Positions 33,792-41,518 of a DNA stretch of 41,518 nucleotides are shown here, in pieces. Numbering within the stretch: position 1 is the first letter of the stretch; every line of letters starts with the position of its first letter. The stretch spans positions 1 through 41,518 of the forward strand of contig JAADGO010000242.1 in assembly GCA_013152355.1 (NCBI GenBank), in the 5' to 3' direction. The notes below the pieces were generated by a model. That model did not search any database. It was not told the DNA's origin and saw nothing but the letters and a program-made list of their open reading frames with translations. The position numbers and the translations under genes are program-made. This DNA comes from Chlorobiota bacterium. GTDB lineage: Bacteria > Bacteroidota > Bacteroidia > Bacteroidales > Prolixibacteraceae.

Positions 33792-34012
33792 AGCACCAGG
33801 GAAGCATGGAAATGGGGATCATATAGGAAAGTTGTGGGGAAAGGACTCTTCAAAAAGATAAACACCCAATAAGCCTGCCTGCCGTAGGTGTGGAACACCC
33901 AAGTCTTAGTACTTCCTGATTTTACATTCCTTATTCTTTATTTTAGATTTTCCCTTTTCTTATTCAAATTAGCTAAAATTTATGCTTAGCCCACAACTTT
34001 ATGAGATGCAAA

Positions 34013-34041
34013 AAAAAGGGTACTTTAAAAGTACCCTTTTT
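34013..34041 (-). terminator. Bidirectional terminator after the DUF1080 gene
   Basis: AAAAAGGGTACTT, TAA loop, AAGTACCCTTTTT: 13 pairs with A- and T-runs on both sides. It lies 19 nt after the stop of the DUF1080 gene and also faces gldB transcripts. Confidence 0.88.
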
Positions 34042-34059
34042 CTTAAGAATCGAGAAATT

Positions 34060-34854
34060 TTATAGTTCTTTAATCTTAATATTCTTGAACCATACATCAT
34101 CGCCATGGTCTTGCAAAGCAATTACACCCGATTTGGCAACATTTGCCCAGTCGGGGTTAAGTGCCGGGAATTTTGAGCCGGCTACAAGCTTATTCCAGTC
34201 GTCAGTCCATAAGTGGTACTCAACTACTGTTTCTCCATTTTGTTTGTGTACAACAGTGCCCTTATAAACAATAATTTCAATACTGTTCCATTCGCCTGCT
34301 GGTTTGGCATTTTGAGGTTTTGCCGGGATAAGGTCGTACAACGAGCCTGCCTTGCGGTTGCCGTCTTTACCGAGCATTGCATCAGGGTGCCTTTCATTAT
34401 CAAGTATCTGCATCTCAGGAGCTGTTTTCCAGATTGGCCATCCTTTAACTTCTCTCCCTAAATAAAAGATACCGGAATTCCCTCCTTCGGAAATTTTCCA
34501 GTCAAGTTTAAGCTGAAAGTTTGTGAAATCTTTGTCATAAAGGATATCGCCACCATCCTGAGACCCGGCTTCTCCTTTTCCAGATCCTTTACAATGAAGG
34601 GTTCCATCAACAATTTCCCATCCTGTAGGGAAATGGTCTTTATTTACCCCTCGCCAGCCTTCACTTGTTTTGCCATCGAAAAGTAATTTCCAGCCTTCAG
34701 CTTGTTCCTGCTCACTCAATGTGTTTGGAGCAACTACTTTTTCAGACTTTGTTTCTTCTTTCACTGTTTTTTCCTGTGCTTTTTTCTTGCCTCCCTGGCA
34801 TGAAACAGCAACTAAAAAAACACTACTTAATAGGATTAAGAATAAATTTTTCAT
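34060..34854 (-). CDS. DUF1080 (3-keto-disaccharide hydrolase-like) lipoprotein
   Basis: 264 residues. Lipoprotein signal MKNLFLILLSSVFLVAVSCQ, then a charged linker (KKKAQEKTVKEETKSEK). The single beta-sandwich domain has the DUF1080 hallmarks: WKLLFDGKTSEGWRGVN, GWEIVDGTLHC, GGDILYDKDFTNFQLKLDWK, SGIFYLGRE, EMQILDNERHPDA, and GVIALQDHGDDVWFKNIKI. Some family members hydrolyse 3-keto glycosides; in this window there is no oxidoreductase partner, so substrate is unknown. Likely on the periplasmic face or cell surface. Confidence 0.9.
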   Translation of the reverse strand: MKNLFLILLSSVFLVAVSCQGGKKKAQEKTVKEETKSEKVVAPNTLSEQEQAEGWKLLFDGKTSEGWRGVNKDHFPTGWEIVDGTLHCKGSGKGEAGSQDGGDILYDKDFTNFQLKLDWKISEGGNSGIFYLGREVKGWPIWKTAPEMQILDNERHPDAMLGKDGNRKAGSLYDLIPAKPQNAKPAGEWNSIEIIVYKGTVVHKQNGETVVEYHLWTDDWNKLVAGSKFPALNPDWANVAKSGVIALQDHGDDVWFKNIKIKEL

Positions 34855-34903
34855 AGTGTAAAAGGTGTTGGTAATAAGTTACAAAATTGTTTTACTGTGT
34901 GAA

Positions 34904-34911
34904 CAAAATTA
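34904..34911 (-). promoter_or_regulatory. Candidate -7 box of the DUF1080 gene
   Basis: Minus strand TAATTTTG, exact TAnnTTTG, about 50 nt before the ATG; no clear upstream TTTG. Confidence 0.4.
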
Positions 34912-35039
34912 TAAAAAAATCAGCAGACTCTATTCTAGTTATGCTGTTATTATCTTAAATTTAAAATTTGTTTTTTGTAATTTCGGGATTTATTAAAATC
35001 GAAGGATAGGATTTAAACAGTTATTAAATATCAGGAATA

Positions 35040-36086
35040 ATGAAATTACCAAAGAGGGCAAAACGAATTGGGATATTAACAGCAGGAGGCGACTGCCCGG
35101 GACTGAATGCTGCAATCAGGGGCGTTGGGAAAACTGCTATTGTTGAATACGGGATGGAAGTGATAGGCTTCCGTGCCGGATTCCTGGGGTTGGTAAACAA
35201 TGAATATATCGAATTAAAGGAATCACAATTATCGGGGATCCTTACTTTAGGCGGCACCATCCTGGGTACTTCACGCGAAAAGCCGTTTAAAATTGATAAA
35301 AATGGTAACAACTCAAAGGAAAAACCTGAGCTGATTAAAGAAAACTATAAAAATTTAGGGCTTGACGCGATTATTTGTATTGGTGGGAACGGGACGATGA
35401 AAACAGCCAATATGCTTTCGCGGGAAGGGCTGAACGTTATTGGTATCCCTAAAACTATTGATAACGATGTATGGGGGACAGATGTTACATTCGGCTTCGA
35501 TTCGGCTGTTCAAATTGCTGTTGAAGCAATCGACCGCCTCCATACTACTGCAAACTCGCACCAGCGGGTAATGATCATAGAGTTGATGGGGCACCATGCC
35601 GGTTGGCTGGCCCTCTATGCAGGGATGGCTGCCGGGGGCGACATAATTTTAATCCCTGAGCTGGAATACAACATACGTTCGGTTTGTAAGAAAATAGAGC
35701 ATCGGTACGAGGAGAACAAGCCATATTCTATTGTTGTGGTTGCCGAAGGAATTAAGCATCCGAAAAATATGACGGCAGGGACTCATATTGCCGAGGCAAT
35801 ACATACATATACTGAAATTGAAACACGCGAAACGGTACTTGGGTATATTCAGCGGGGAGGCAGCCCGACACCTAACGATAGGATACTGGCAACCCGGTAC
35901 GGTGCTTTTGCTGCACAATGTATTGCCGAAGGGCGCTTCGGGATGATGGTAGCATTGAAAGACAACAGGCTCTCCGCAGTGCCTTTGGAAGAGGTGGGAG
36001 GAAAACTCCGGCTGGTCGACCCCGGCTTCCCTCTCATTTCGAAAGCACGCAAAATGGGCGTATCATTTGGTGACGAGTACCTGTAG
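35040..36086 (+). CDS. pfkA: 6-phosphofructokinase
   Basis: 348 residues. PFK signatures: GILTAGGDCPGLNAAIRGVG, GGNGT at 115-119, PKTIDND at 137-143, the HTTANSHQRVMIIELMGHHA region, and GYIQRGGSPTPNDR. The Gly after GGN corresponds to the Gly of ATP enzymes (pyrophosphate enzymes carry Asp there). The Lys in PKTIDND is shared with pyrophosphate and group III enzymes and replaces the Gly of E. coli PfkA. ATP use is therefore likely but not certain. Commits fructose 6-phosphate to glycolysis. Single gene. Confidence 0.93.
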   Translation: MKLPKRAKRIGILTAGGDCPGLNAAIRGVGKTAIVEYGMEVIGFRAGFLGLVNNEYIELKESQLSGILTLGGTILGTSREKPFKIDKNGNNSKEKPELIKENYKNLGLDAIICIGGNGTMKTANMLSREGLNVIGIPKTIDNDVWGTDVTFGFDSAVQIAVEAIDRLHTTANSHQRVMIIELMGHHAGWLALYAGMAAGGDIILIPELEYNIRSVCKKIEHRYEENKPYSIVVVAEGIKHPKNMTAGTHIAEAIHTYTEIETRETVLGYIQRGGSPTPNDRILATRYGAFAAQCIAEGRFGMMVALKDNRLSAVPLEEVGGKLRLVDPGFPLISKARKMGVSFGDEYL

Positions 36087-36174
36087 CCCGGCTTTCTTAA
36101 GATTTAAAGGACGGTTGAGCCTGTAGGGGCAATTCAAATTACTGAGGGGGTATTTTGGTATATTCTTCTTTGAA

Positions 36175-36801
36175 TCAGGGAAGTGGAAGGTGAATCAACT
36201 TTTTTGTCTCAAAAAACTCTTCTGAGAAAAAACTACCAAGGGGATACACTGTAACCTTTTTCCCAAAAGGCTTAAGCTCTTCCTCAAATTTACCCCCTTT
36301 AAGGTATAGGATACCATTTGCCAACTCATTTTGTTGCCGGTGCTTTATTTTGCCTTTTACCCAGGAGGCAAACTTAGGGAATGACGCTACCGCCCTGCTG
36401 ACTACAAAATCATAATTACTTTGAATCTCTTCTAAACGGATTTTTTCACCAACGACATTTTTCAACCCCAGGGAAAGGGCAACTTCATTAACAACTTTAA
36501 TCTTCTTCCCAATAGAATCAACCAAATGAAACTGGACTGCCGGGAAGAGGATGGCCAGAGGTATGCCGGGGAAGCCTCCTCCTGTACCGGCATCAAGGAT
36601 CGATGTCCCGGGTTTAAATGAAACGACTTTTGCTATCGACAGCGAATGTAATACATGGCGTTCGTACAATCCTGAAATATCTTTACGGGAAATTACATTG
36701 ATTTTAGTATTCCATTCGGTATATAAATCTTCAAGCTTTGCAAACCTCTCTTTCTGTTCAGCATTCAAATACTGAAAGTACTTTAAAATAATATCCATCA
36801 A
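36175..36801 (-). CDS. rsmG: 16S rRNA m7G527 methyltransferase RsmG
   Basis: 208 residues. N-terminal helix LEDLYTEWNTKINVISRKDI, SAM-binding SILDAGTGGGFPGIPLAILF, VDSIGKKIKVVNEVALSLGL, and the catalytic SRAVASFPKFASWVKG. It methylates G527 of 16S rRNA (E. coli numbering); loss gives low-level streptomycin resistance in other bacteria. It is the last gene of the GT2-sigma-rsmG run (6-nt gap). Confidence 0.95.
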   Translation of the reverse strand: MMDIILKYFQYLNAEQKERFAKLEDLYTEWNTKINVISRKDISGLYERHVLHSLSIAKVVSFKPGTSILDAGTGGGFPGIPLAILFPAVQFHLVDSIGKKIKVVNEVALSLGLKNVVGEKIRLEEIQSNYDFVVSRAVASFPKFASWVKGKIKHRQQNELANGILYLKGGKFEEELKPFGKKVTVYPLGSFFSEEFFETKKLIHLPLP

Positions 36802-36807
36802 ACTGTA

Positions 36808-37416
36808 TTATTTATCGCTCATCTCTGTAACATCAATTATTTTAAAAAGCATTTCCCTTGCCCTGAAAAGTTGTGCTTTTACAGTCCCTAAAGGTAAATT
36901 AAGCTCTTTGGCAATTTCCTCGTACGAAAATTCCCTGAAATAGCGCAATTCGACAAGTACCTGGTAACGGGGCTTTAATCGGCGTACAACTTTCCGTAGT
37001 AAAATGGCTTTTTGTATGCGGATTAATTTCTCTTCAGGGTTGGGCTCTTTCGACTTTATTTTAATTGGCTGTTCACCATTATTGCTTGCCTGGCTGTTTT
37101 CAATGGAAACATGCACCCCCCTCTTTTTCCGCAGGAAGTCGATACAATTGTTGGATGCGATTTTAAAGAGCCAGGTACTAAAAGCATAACTCGGCGAATA
37201 TTGATGCAGGTTGTTAAAAGCTTTCCCAAAGGCCTCAAGGGTAAGGTCTTCGGCATCGTTTTTATTATTGACCATCTTTAGTAACATAAAGAATATAGCA
37301 TCCTTGTAACGATTTAAAAGGCGGGCAAAAGCTTTTTCATCACCATTCAATGCAGCCTGGACAAGGGTATAGTCCTGCTGTGCTTTAAACGATAAATTGT
37401 TATCTGTTTTTTCCAT
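36808..37416 (-). CDS. ECF RNA polymerase sigma factor
   Basis: 202 residues. Region 2 (YKDAIFFMLLKMVNNKNDAE then DLTLEAFGKAFNNLHQY and FSTWLFKIASNNCIDFLRKK) and region 4 (ELRYFREFSYEEIAKELNLP then LGTVKAQLFRAREMLFKI), joined by a 30-residue linker, as in ECF sigmas. No anti-sigma gene follows; it sits between a GT2 gene (9 nt) and rsmG (6 nt). Control may be by expression level or by an unlinked partner. Confidence 0.92.
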   Translation of the reverse strand: MEKTDNNLSFKAQQDYTLVQAALNGDEKAFARLLNRYKDAIFFMLLKMVNNKNDAEDLTLEAFGKAFNNLHQYSPSYAFSTWLFKIASNNCIDFLRKKRGVHVSIENSQASNNGEQPIKIKSKEPNPEEKLIRIQKAILLRKVVRRLKPRYQVLVELRYFREFSYEEIAKELNLPLGTVKAQLFRAREMLFKIIDVTEMSDK

Positions 37417-37425
37417 CTACATTGA

Positions 37426-38556
37426 TTATGGTGAACGATGATTAAACCATTTTAGGCCCATTTTTATATAAGGGGTGAATATTTCATATATTAACGAAGA
37501 TATAAATATTTTTTGTTCATCCAAACGAATTAAAGCATTGGCAACAATAAGGATGTGAACAATTAGCCTTAACGCTACCAATAGGCTTATTGCTATTATT
37601 AATTCGGGCAATACAATAAACATGCTTACGACAACAGGCAAAAACAGTATGCGCAAGGAATCATCAAATATCAGTATTAACCTCTTCCATAATTTAAGTT
37701 TACGCTTTATCCGCCACGATTTTATCAATAACTCTTTGTAATCCCTCCCTTTTATGGCTTGTACATTCCTGATATTCGCTTCAGGAGTAAAAGCAAAGGA
37801 TGTGGATCTTTTTTTCAGGAATTTATTTATCAATAATTCCATGTTTGCGTAATCTTCATTCATCTCTCCTGCGAAACCGCCAACATCAAAATATTTTTGT
37901 TTTTTTAATGCTATATTATCTTCCTTTAAAACATAGCCCATCCCCATTTTAATATATGCAAAGCTATTCAGTTGTTGTAAGAACAACTCTATCCTGAACA
38001 GGAGGTTGAATAATCCTTTTTGCTTTACAATATTTGAGTATCCGATTACCAGGTTGCTTTCGTCACAGATGCTATTGCTGAAAGATTCCAGCCATGAATC
38101 GGCAGGTTTTTCAAACGATGGCTCCATTGTTAGTATCCAATCCTTTTGAGCTGCTTTTATGCCAATATTCCGTGCCATCTTCGATGAATACCTTGTTTCC
38201 TGATTAAGAGAGCTGATCCGGAGGTTCTTATATTTCTTTTTCAGAAGGCCCAGTGTGGTTAATGAGTTGTCCTGCGAAAAATCATCTACAACGACCACCT
38301 CGAAATCGGGGTATTCGGTATTCAATAACAGAGGCAATTTCTCCCGGAGGTTGTCTTCTTCATTCCTTATGGCAATAATAATTGAAAACGGGAGGGCGGT
38401 TTTTTTCTCAATATTTTTCTTTTTCGCTAAAATAACCTGTACAAACAAAAACAGGTCGAAGCTCAACCGAAGGAGCCATATTGTAGCAAAAATACTTAAC
38501 AGAATTACTTCCCGGTATTTAAGCTCACTCAGGAGATCAGGAAAGTTTTGCAGCAT
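37426..38556 (-). CDS. GT2-family glycosyltransferase, membrane-bound, with altered metal motif
   Basis: 376 residues. One N-terminal membrane segment (about 18-45), a GT-A domain (PFSIIIAIRNEEDNLREKLP, FEVVVVDDFSQDNS), and two or three C-terminal membrane segments (about 295-355). The first acidic pair is present (D91-D92). At the usual second DxD position the sequence reads LTMEPS (142-147) instead of T-D-A-D, and the downstream QxxRW is replaced by KSWRIKRKLKLW. It may be inactive, use another residue, or have a different donor. First gene of a three-gene operon with the sigma factor and rsmG. Confidence 0.85.
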   Translation of the reverse strand: MLQNFPDLLSELKYREVILLSIFATIWLLRLSFDLFLFVQVILAKKKNIEKKTALPFSIIIAIRNEEDNLREKLPLLLNTEYPDFEVVVVDDFSQDNSLTTLGLLKKKYKNLRISSLNQETRYSSKMARNIGIKAAQKDWILTMEPSFEKPADSWLESFSNSICDESNLVIGYSNIVKQKGLFNLLFRIELFLQQLNSFAYIKMGMGYVLKEDNIALKKQKYFDVGGFAGEMNEDYANMELLINKFLKKRSTSFAFTPEANIRNVQAIKGRDYKELLIKSWRIKRKLKLWKRLILIFDDSLRILFLPVVVSMFIVLPELIIAISLLVALRLIVHILIVANALIRLDEQKIFISSLIYEIFTPYIKMGLKWFNHRSP

Positions 38557-38574
38557 GGGTAATTAATTTATGTA

Positions 38575-38582
38575 CAAATGTA
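38575..38582 (-). promoter_or_regulatory. Candidate -7 box of the GT2-sigma-rsmG operon
   Basis: Minus strand TACATTTG, exact TAnnTTTG, 18 nt before the GT2 ATG. No upstream TTTG at the usual distance. Confidence 0.42.
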
Positions 38583-38645
38583 AAAGGATTAACCATAATA
38601 TGAGTGTCATTTTTTAATATTATTAACACGTGGGCAAAAAGATGT

Positions 38646-38679
38646 TTTGGATAAAATTGAAGTTTAATACCTATATTTG
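38646..38679 (+). promoter_or_regulatory. Promoter of tgt-lptG
   Basis: TTTG (38646-38649), 22-nt spacer, TATATTTG (38672-38679). The box overlaps the first possible start codon (TTG, 38677), which supports the ATG at 38698. Confidence 0.6.
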
Positions 38680-38697
38680 AAACCACAAAAATTGACA

Positions 38698-39828
38698 ATG
38701 AAGTTTGAACTGATCGCAACATCCTCGGGGTCAAAAGCCAGGGCAGGGACATTAAATACCAGCCATGGGCAAATACATACTCCTATATTTATGCCGGTTG
38801 GTACAGCCGGTTCGGTAAAAGGTATTCATACCAGGTTACTCAGGGAGGATGTTCAGGCTCAGATTATCCTGGGCAATACTTACCACCTGTACCTCCGCCC
38901 GGGGGTTGATGTGATAGAAGAAGCCGGGGGGTTGCATAAATTTAATGGATGGGGCCTGCCAATATTGACCGACAGTGGTGGGTTTCAGGTTTTTTCGTTG
39001 GGCGATATACGTAAGTTAACTGACGAGGGGGTTCGTTTCCAATCGCATATCGATGGTTCATACCACCTTTTTACGCCCGAAAAAGTAATTGACATTCAAC
39101 GGTCGGTAGGAGCCGATATTATTATGGCTTTTGATGAGTGTACGCCGGGCGATGCAGATTTTGACTACGCAAAGAAGTCGCTTGAACTTACACAACGATG
39201 GTTGGGCCGGTGTTTCGGCCAATTCAATGCTACCGAAGGGAAATACGGGTATCCGCAGTCGTTGTTCCCGATTGTACAGGGAAGTACCTACCCCGCTTTA
39301 AGGGAACAGGCTGCCAACCATGTAAAATCATTTGATGCCGATGGGTATGCTATCGGAGGGCTTTCGGTCGGAGAACCCGAACACCTGATGTATGAAATGG
39401 TAGAGGTAGTTAACGCCGTGTTGCCTGAGGATAAACCACGTTATTTAATGGGGGTGGGGACACCTGTAAATATCCTGGAAGCGATTGACAGGGGGGTTGA
39501 TATGTTCGACTGCGTAATGCCCACCCGGAACGGGCGAAACGGGATGCTGTTTACCAGCGAGGGCATTATTAATATCAGGAATAAAAAATGGCAAAACGAC
39601 CATTCTGAGATAGATAAAAACGGCATTTCGTTTGTCGACAGGGAATATTCAAAGGCCTATTTGCGCCACCTTGTGATATCAAACGAAATGCTGGGCGCCC
39701 AAATAGCCAGCCAACACAACCTGGCTTTTTACCTTTGGCTGGTAAACACTGCCAGGGAAAATATTTTGAATGGCAGTTTCAACACCTGGAAAGAAGAAAT
39801 GGTACGGAAATTAAATCAGCGGCTTTAA
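38698..39828 (+). CDS. tgt: Queuine/preQ1 tRNA-guanine transglycosylase without the zinc cysteines
   Basis: 376 residues from the ATG at 38698, which follows the promoter. Catalytic parts are intact: ILTDSGGFQVFSL (general acid-base Asp at 92), GGLSVGEP, and MFDCVMPTRNGR (nucleophile Asp at 271). At the zinc site CxCxxC the sequence is DKNGISFVDREY, so the three Cys are G309, S311 and D314, while the fourth ligand His (SQHNLAFY, 340) remains. To my recollection this change also occurs in other Bacteroidota Tgt. It swaps G34 for preQ1 in tRNAs with GUN anticodons, the step before QueA (13523-14572). lptG follows after 1 nt. Confidence 0.95.
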   Translation: MKFELIATSSGSKARAGTLNTSHGQIHTPIFMPVGTAGSVKGIHTRLLREDVQAQIILGNTYHLYLRPGVDVIEEAGGLHKFNGWGLPILTDSGGFQVFSLGDIRKLTDEGVRFQSHIDGSYHLFTPEKVIDIQRSVGADIIMAFDECTPGDADFDYAKKSLELTQRWLGRCFGQFNATEGKYGYPQSLFPIVQGSTYPALREQAANHVKSFDADGYAIGGLSVGEPEHLMYEMVEVVNAVLPEDKPRYLMGVGTPVNILEAIDRGVDMFDCVMPTRNGRNGMLFTSEGIINIRNKKWQNDHSEIDKNGISFVDREYSKAYLRHLVISNEMLGAQIASQHNLAFYLWLVNTARENILNGSFNTWKEEMVRKLNQRL

Positions 39829-39829
39829 A

Positions 39830-40909
39830 ATGAGGTTTTTTAAAACCATAGACATTTACATCATTAAAAAGTTTTTAGGGACTTTTGTATACGCCATTGT
39901 ACTAATTATTAGCATTGTTGTTGTATTCGACCTGGCTGAGAACCTTGATGAGTTCCTTTCGAAGAACATCCCGGTAAAAGCAATTATTTTTGACCATTAT
40001 TTTAATTTCATACCCTATTTTGCCAACTTGTTCAGTGGGCTCTTTACCTTTATTGCCGTTATTTATTTCACCTCGAAAATGGCATATAATACTGAGATTA
40101 TTGCCATCCTTAGCAGCGGGGTATCTTTCAGGAGGTTTTTGCGCCCTTACTTCTTCTCGGCATTTGTAATTGCTCTTTTCTCTTTTATCCTGGGGAATTA
40201 TATTATACCTCCGGGCAATAAGAAAAGGATCGACTTTAGGTTAAATTATATTGAGAATAACACCGTACGGTCGGAAAGGATTATCCACCGGCAAATAGAG
40301 CCGGGGGTATATATTTATATGCAAAGTTTCAGTAGCAATAATGTTGGTTATGAATTCACCCTGGAAAAATTTGAGGATAAGCAGCTTGTGGAAAAACTCT
40401 CGGCAAGGAATATCCGTTGGGACGATGAAACCGGGAAGTGGGTGCTAAATCAATACTGGAAAAGGTTTTACCGCGATGGTGAAGAGGTGATTGTAAAGGG
40501 TTACCGGATGGATACTACGTTAAATATGCGGCCCGAAGAATACCGGAAAATTAAGCATGAAACAGAAACCATGACTACGCCCGAAATTAAGAAAGAGATT
40601 AAAAGTATGAAAATGAGGGGTGTGAATGCCGTTGAATATGTGATTGAGAAACACAAAAGGCTTAGCGGCCCTTTTTCTACGTTTATTTTAACATTAATAG
40701 GCGCGGGCTTAGCTTCCCGTAAGGTAAAAGGTGGGTTGGGGTTGCACCTGGGACTGGGCTTATTATTCAGTTTCTCTTATATACTATTTGCACAAATATC
40801 GACAGTTTTTGCCATTAGTGGGAATACTCCTCCGCTTATTGCAGTATGGCTGCCAAACCTGGTTTATGGGGCGATCGCATTTTTTGTCTATCGCTGGGCT
40901 GCACGGTAA
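39830..40909 (+). CDS. LptF/LptG (YjgP/YjgQ) family permease
   Basis: 359 residues. Membrane segments at about 15-38, 58-82, 100-120 and then, after a periplasmic beta domain (VRSERIIHRQIEPGVYIYMQ ... LSARNIRWDDETGKWV), three more at about 280-355. The start MRFFKTIDIYIIKKFLGTFV and EIIAILSSGVSFRRFLRPYF are family motifs. It moves lipopolysaccharide out of the inner membrane together with LptB and a second permease. Tgt and this permease are often paired in Bacteroidota. Whether it counts as LptF or LptG cannot be decided here. Confidence 0.9.
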   Translation: MRFFKTIDIYIIKKFLGTFVYAIVLIISIVVVFDLAENLDEFLSKNIPVKAIIFDHYFNFIPYFANLFSGLFTFIAVIYFTSKMAYNTEIIAILSSGVSFRRFLRPYFFSAFVIALFSFILGNYIIPPGNKKRIDFRLNYIENNTVRSERIIHRQIEPGVYIYMQSFSSNNVGYEFTLEKFEDKQLVEKLSARNIRWDDETGKWVLNQYWKRFYRDGEEVIVKGYRMDTTLNMRPEEYRKIKHETETMTTPEIKKEIKSMKMRGVNAVEYVIEKHKRLSGPFSTFILTLIGAGLASRKVKGGLGLHLGLGLLFSFSYILFAQISTVFAISGNTPPLIAVWLPNLVYGAIAFFVYRWAAR

Positions 40910-40980
40910 ATAAATTTTCAAACACGGGATAAAATTGTTCAAAAACAACAGGTTGCAAAAATTTAACGGTAGAAGACAAA

Positions 40981-40996
40981 ATGTTTTATAAAACAT
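40981..40996. promoter_or_regulatory. Perfect 16-bp palindrome upstream of the carboxylase gene
   Basis: ATGTTTTA-TAAAACAT, a perfect dyad about 100 nt before the ATG at 41097 and directly before TTTG at 40998-41001, so it could be an operator. It is AT-rich and could also be chance. Confidence 0.35.
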
Positions 40997-41096
40997 GTTT
41001 GCGTATAAAAAAATTATAATTTAGCCCCGTTAAGTTGAATTCATATTTTAAAATAAAACCCTGTTTATTAGGGTGGGATAATTAAAACTTATCTAT

Positions 41097-41518
41097 ATGT
41101 CATTGAGAAACAACATACTTGACCTCCGAAAGAGGAAAAAGGAAGTACAAAAAGGAGGTGGCGATAAAGCCATTGAGAAACAGGCAAAAATGGGTAAGCT
41201 TACCGCTCGTGAGAGGGTTTTGGCTATTCTTGATGAAAAATCATTTCACGAATACGACCTGTTTGTTGAACATAGTGCAAAAGATTTTGGTATGGAGCAA
41301 AAAGTGCTTCATGGCGATGGGGTAATTATTGGGACAGGTACTATTTTCCAAAAGCCTGTGTGTATTTTTGCCCAGGACTTTACCGTTGCCGGGGGTTCGC
41401 TTGGATTGGCCCATGCACGGAAAATTACCAAAATAATGGACCATGCCCTGAAAATGAGGGTTCCGTTGATTGGCATTAACGATTCAGGGGGAGCCCGTAT
41501 CCAGGAGGGGGTGAATTC
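41097..41518 (+). CDS. Biotin-dependent acyl-CoA carboxylase, carboxyltransferase subunit (3' end outside window)
   Basis: 140 residues visible from the ATG at 41097; the gene continues past the window edge. It begins LRKRKKEVQKGGGDKAIEKQ then GKLTARERVLAILDEKSFHE, and carries DFTVAGGSLGLAHARKITKI, VPLIGINDSGGARIQEGV, the acyl-CoA-binding start of the crotonase-like fold. It fits propionyl-CoA carboxylase beta (PccB) or the alpha subunit of methylmalonyl-CoA decarboxylase (MmdA); the downstream biotin and decarboxylase genes needed to decide lie outside. In Bacteroidota either serves the succinate-propionate route. Confidence 0.92.
   Translation, partial: MSLRNNILDLRKRKKEVQKGGGDKAIEKQAKMGKLTARERVLAILDEKSFHEYDLFVEHSAKDFGMEQKVLHGDGVIIGTGTIFQKPVCIFAQDFTVAGGSLGLAHARKITKIMDHALKMRVPLIGINDSGGARIQEGVN

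Noticed and set aside
1-41518. CRISPR array, rRNA genes or prophage
   Set aside because: No regularly spaced direct repeats, rRNA sequence or phage structural genes were seen.

Overview
The window comes from a Bacteroidota chromosome, probably Bacteroidales/Marinilabiliales. Signs of this are the ftsX-DUF3098-uppP-truB-queA order, a GldB-type lipoprotein, DUF2807 and DUF1080 proteins, and promoters of the TTTG / TAnnTTTG class in place of E. coli -35/-10 boxes. Gene families were recognised from protein motifs only; no database search was possible.

Layout. 1-1432: end of a TonB-type protein and a secreted GSGD-repeat DUF2807 protein. 1646-3058: rimM and rpsP (minus), with a terminator between them. 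3300-5930: valS (plus). 6061-10247: a minus-strand translation block in the order rplM, rpsI, rpsB, tsf, pyrH, frr. A full consensus promoter drives rplM, a strong terminator follows tsf, and pyrH and frr have candidate promoters of their own. 10759-14572: plus-strand envelope and tRNA-modification operon (ftsX, DUF3098, uppP, truB, queA). 14580-19802: minus-strand DUF3352/propeller protein, outer-membrane barrel and U32 (TrhP-like) protein.

19859-22871 is an AT-rich accessory island next to a tRNA with CAU anticodon. It holds a YciI-like gene, a broken marR with a palindromic operator candidate, the C-terminal stub of a tyrosine integrase, and a frameshifted IS4-type transposase fragment. 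It also holds an intact three-gene cassette: a STAS-like/GHKL ATPase, a DUF4325 STAS-like protein and a short PIN-like protein. This cassette is the best candidate for a poorly described system: a partner-switch-like sensor pair beside a possible RNase effector.

23258-41518 returns to core genes: an M16 peptidase, metH with a full consensus promoter, a Crp/Fnr regulator, nadE divergent from gldB, a DUF1080 lipoprotein, pfkA, a minus-strand operon (GT2 glycosyltransferase, ECF sigma factor, rsmG), tgt-lptG, and the start of a biotin-dependent acyl-CoA carboxylase. queA and tgt are the last two dedicated steps leading to queuosine. This tgt has lost the usual zinc cysteines.

Across the intergenic regions there is a dispersed repeat with the end motif GAAGTTGTTTAAAGTTAAA. 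One copy is 164 bp with inverted ends, a second shares an exact 23-nt core, and several solo ends occur. It appears to be a small non-coding element family.
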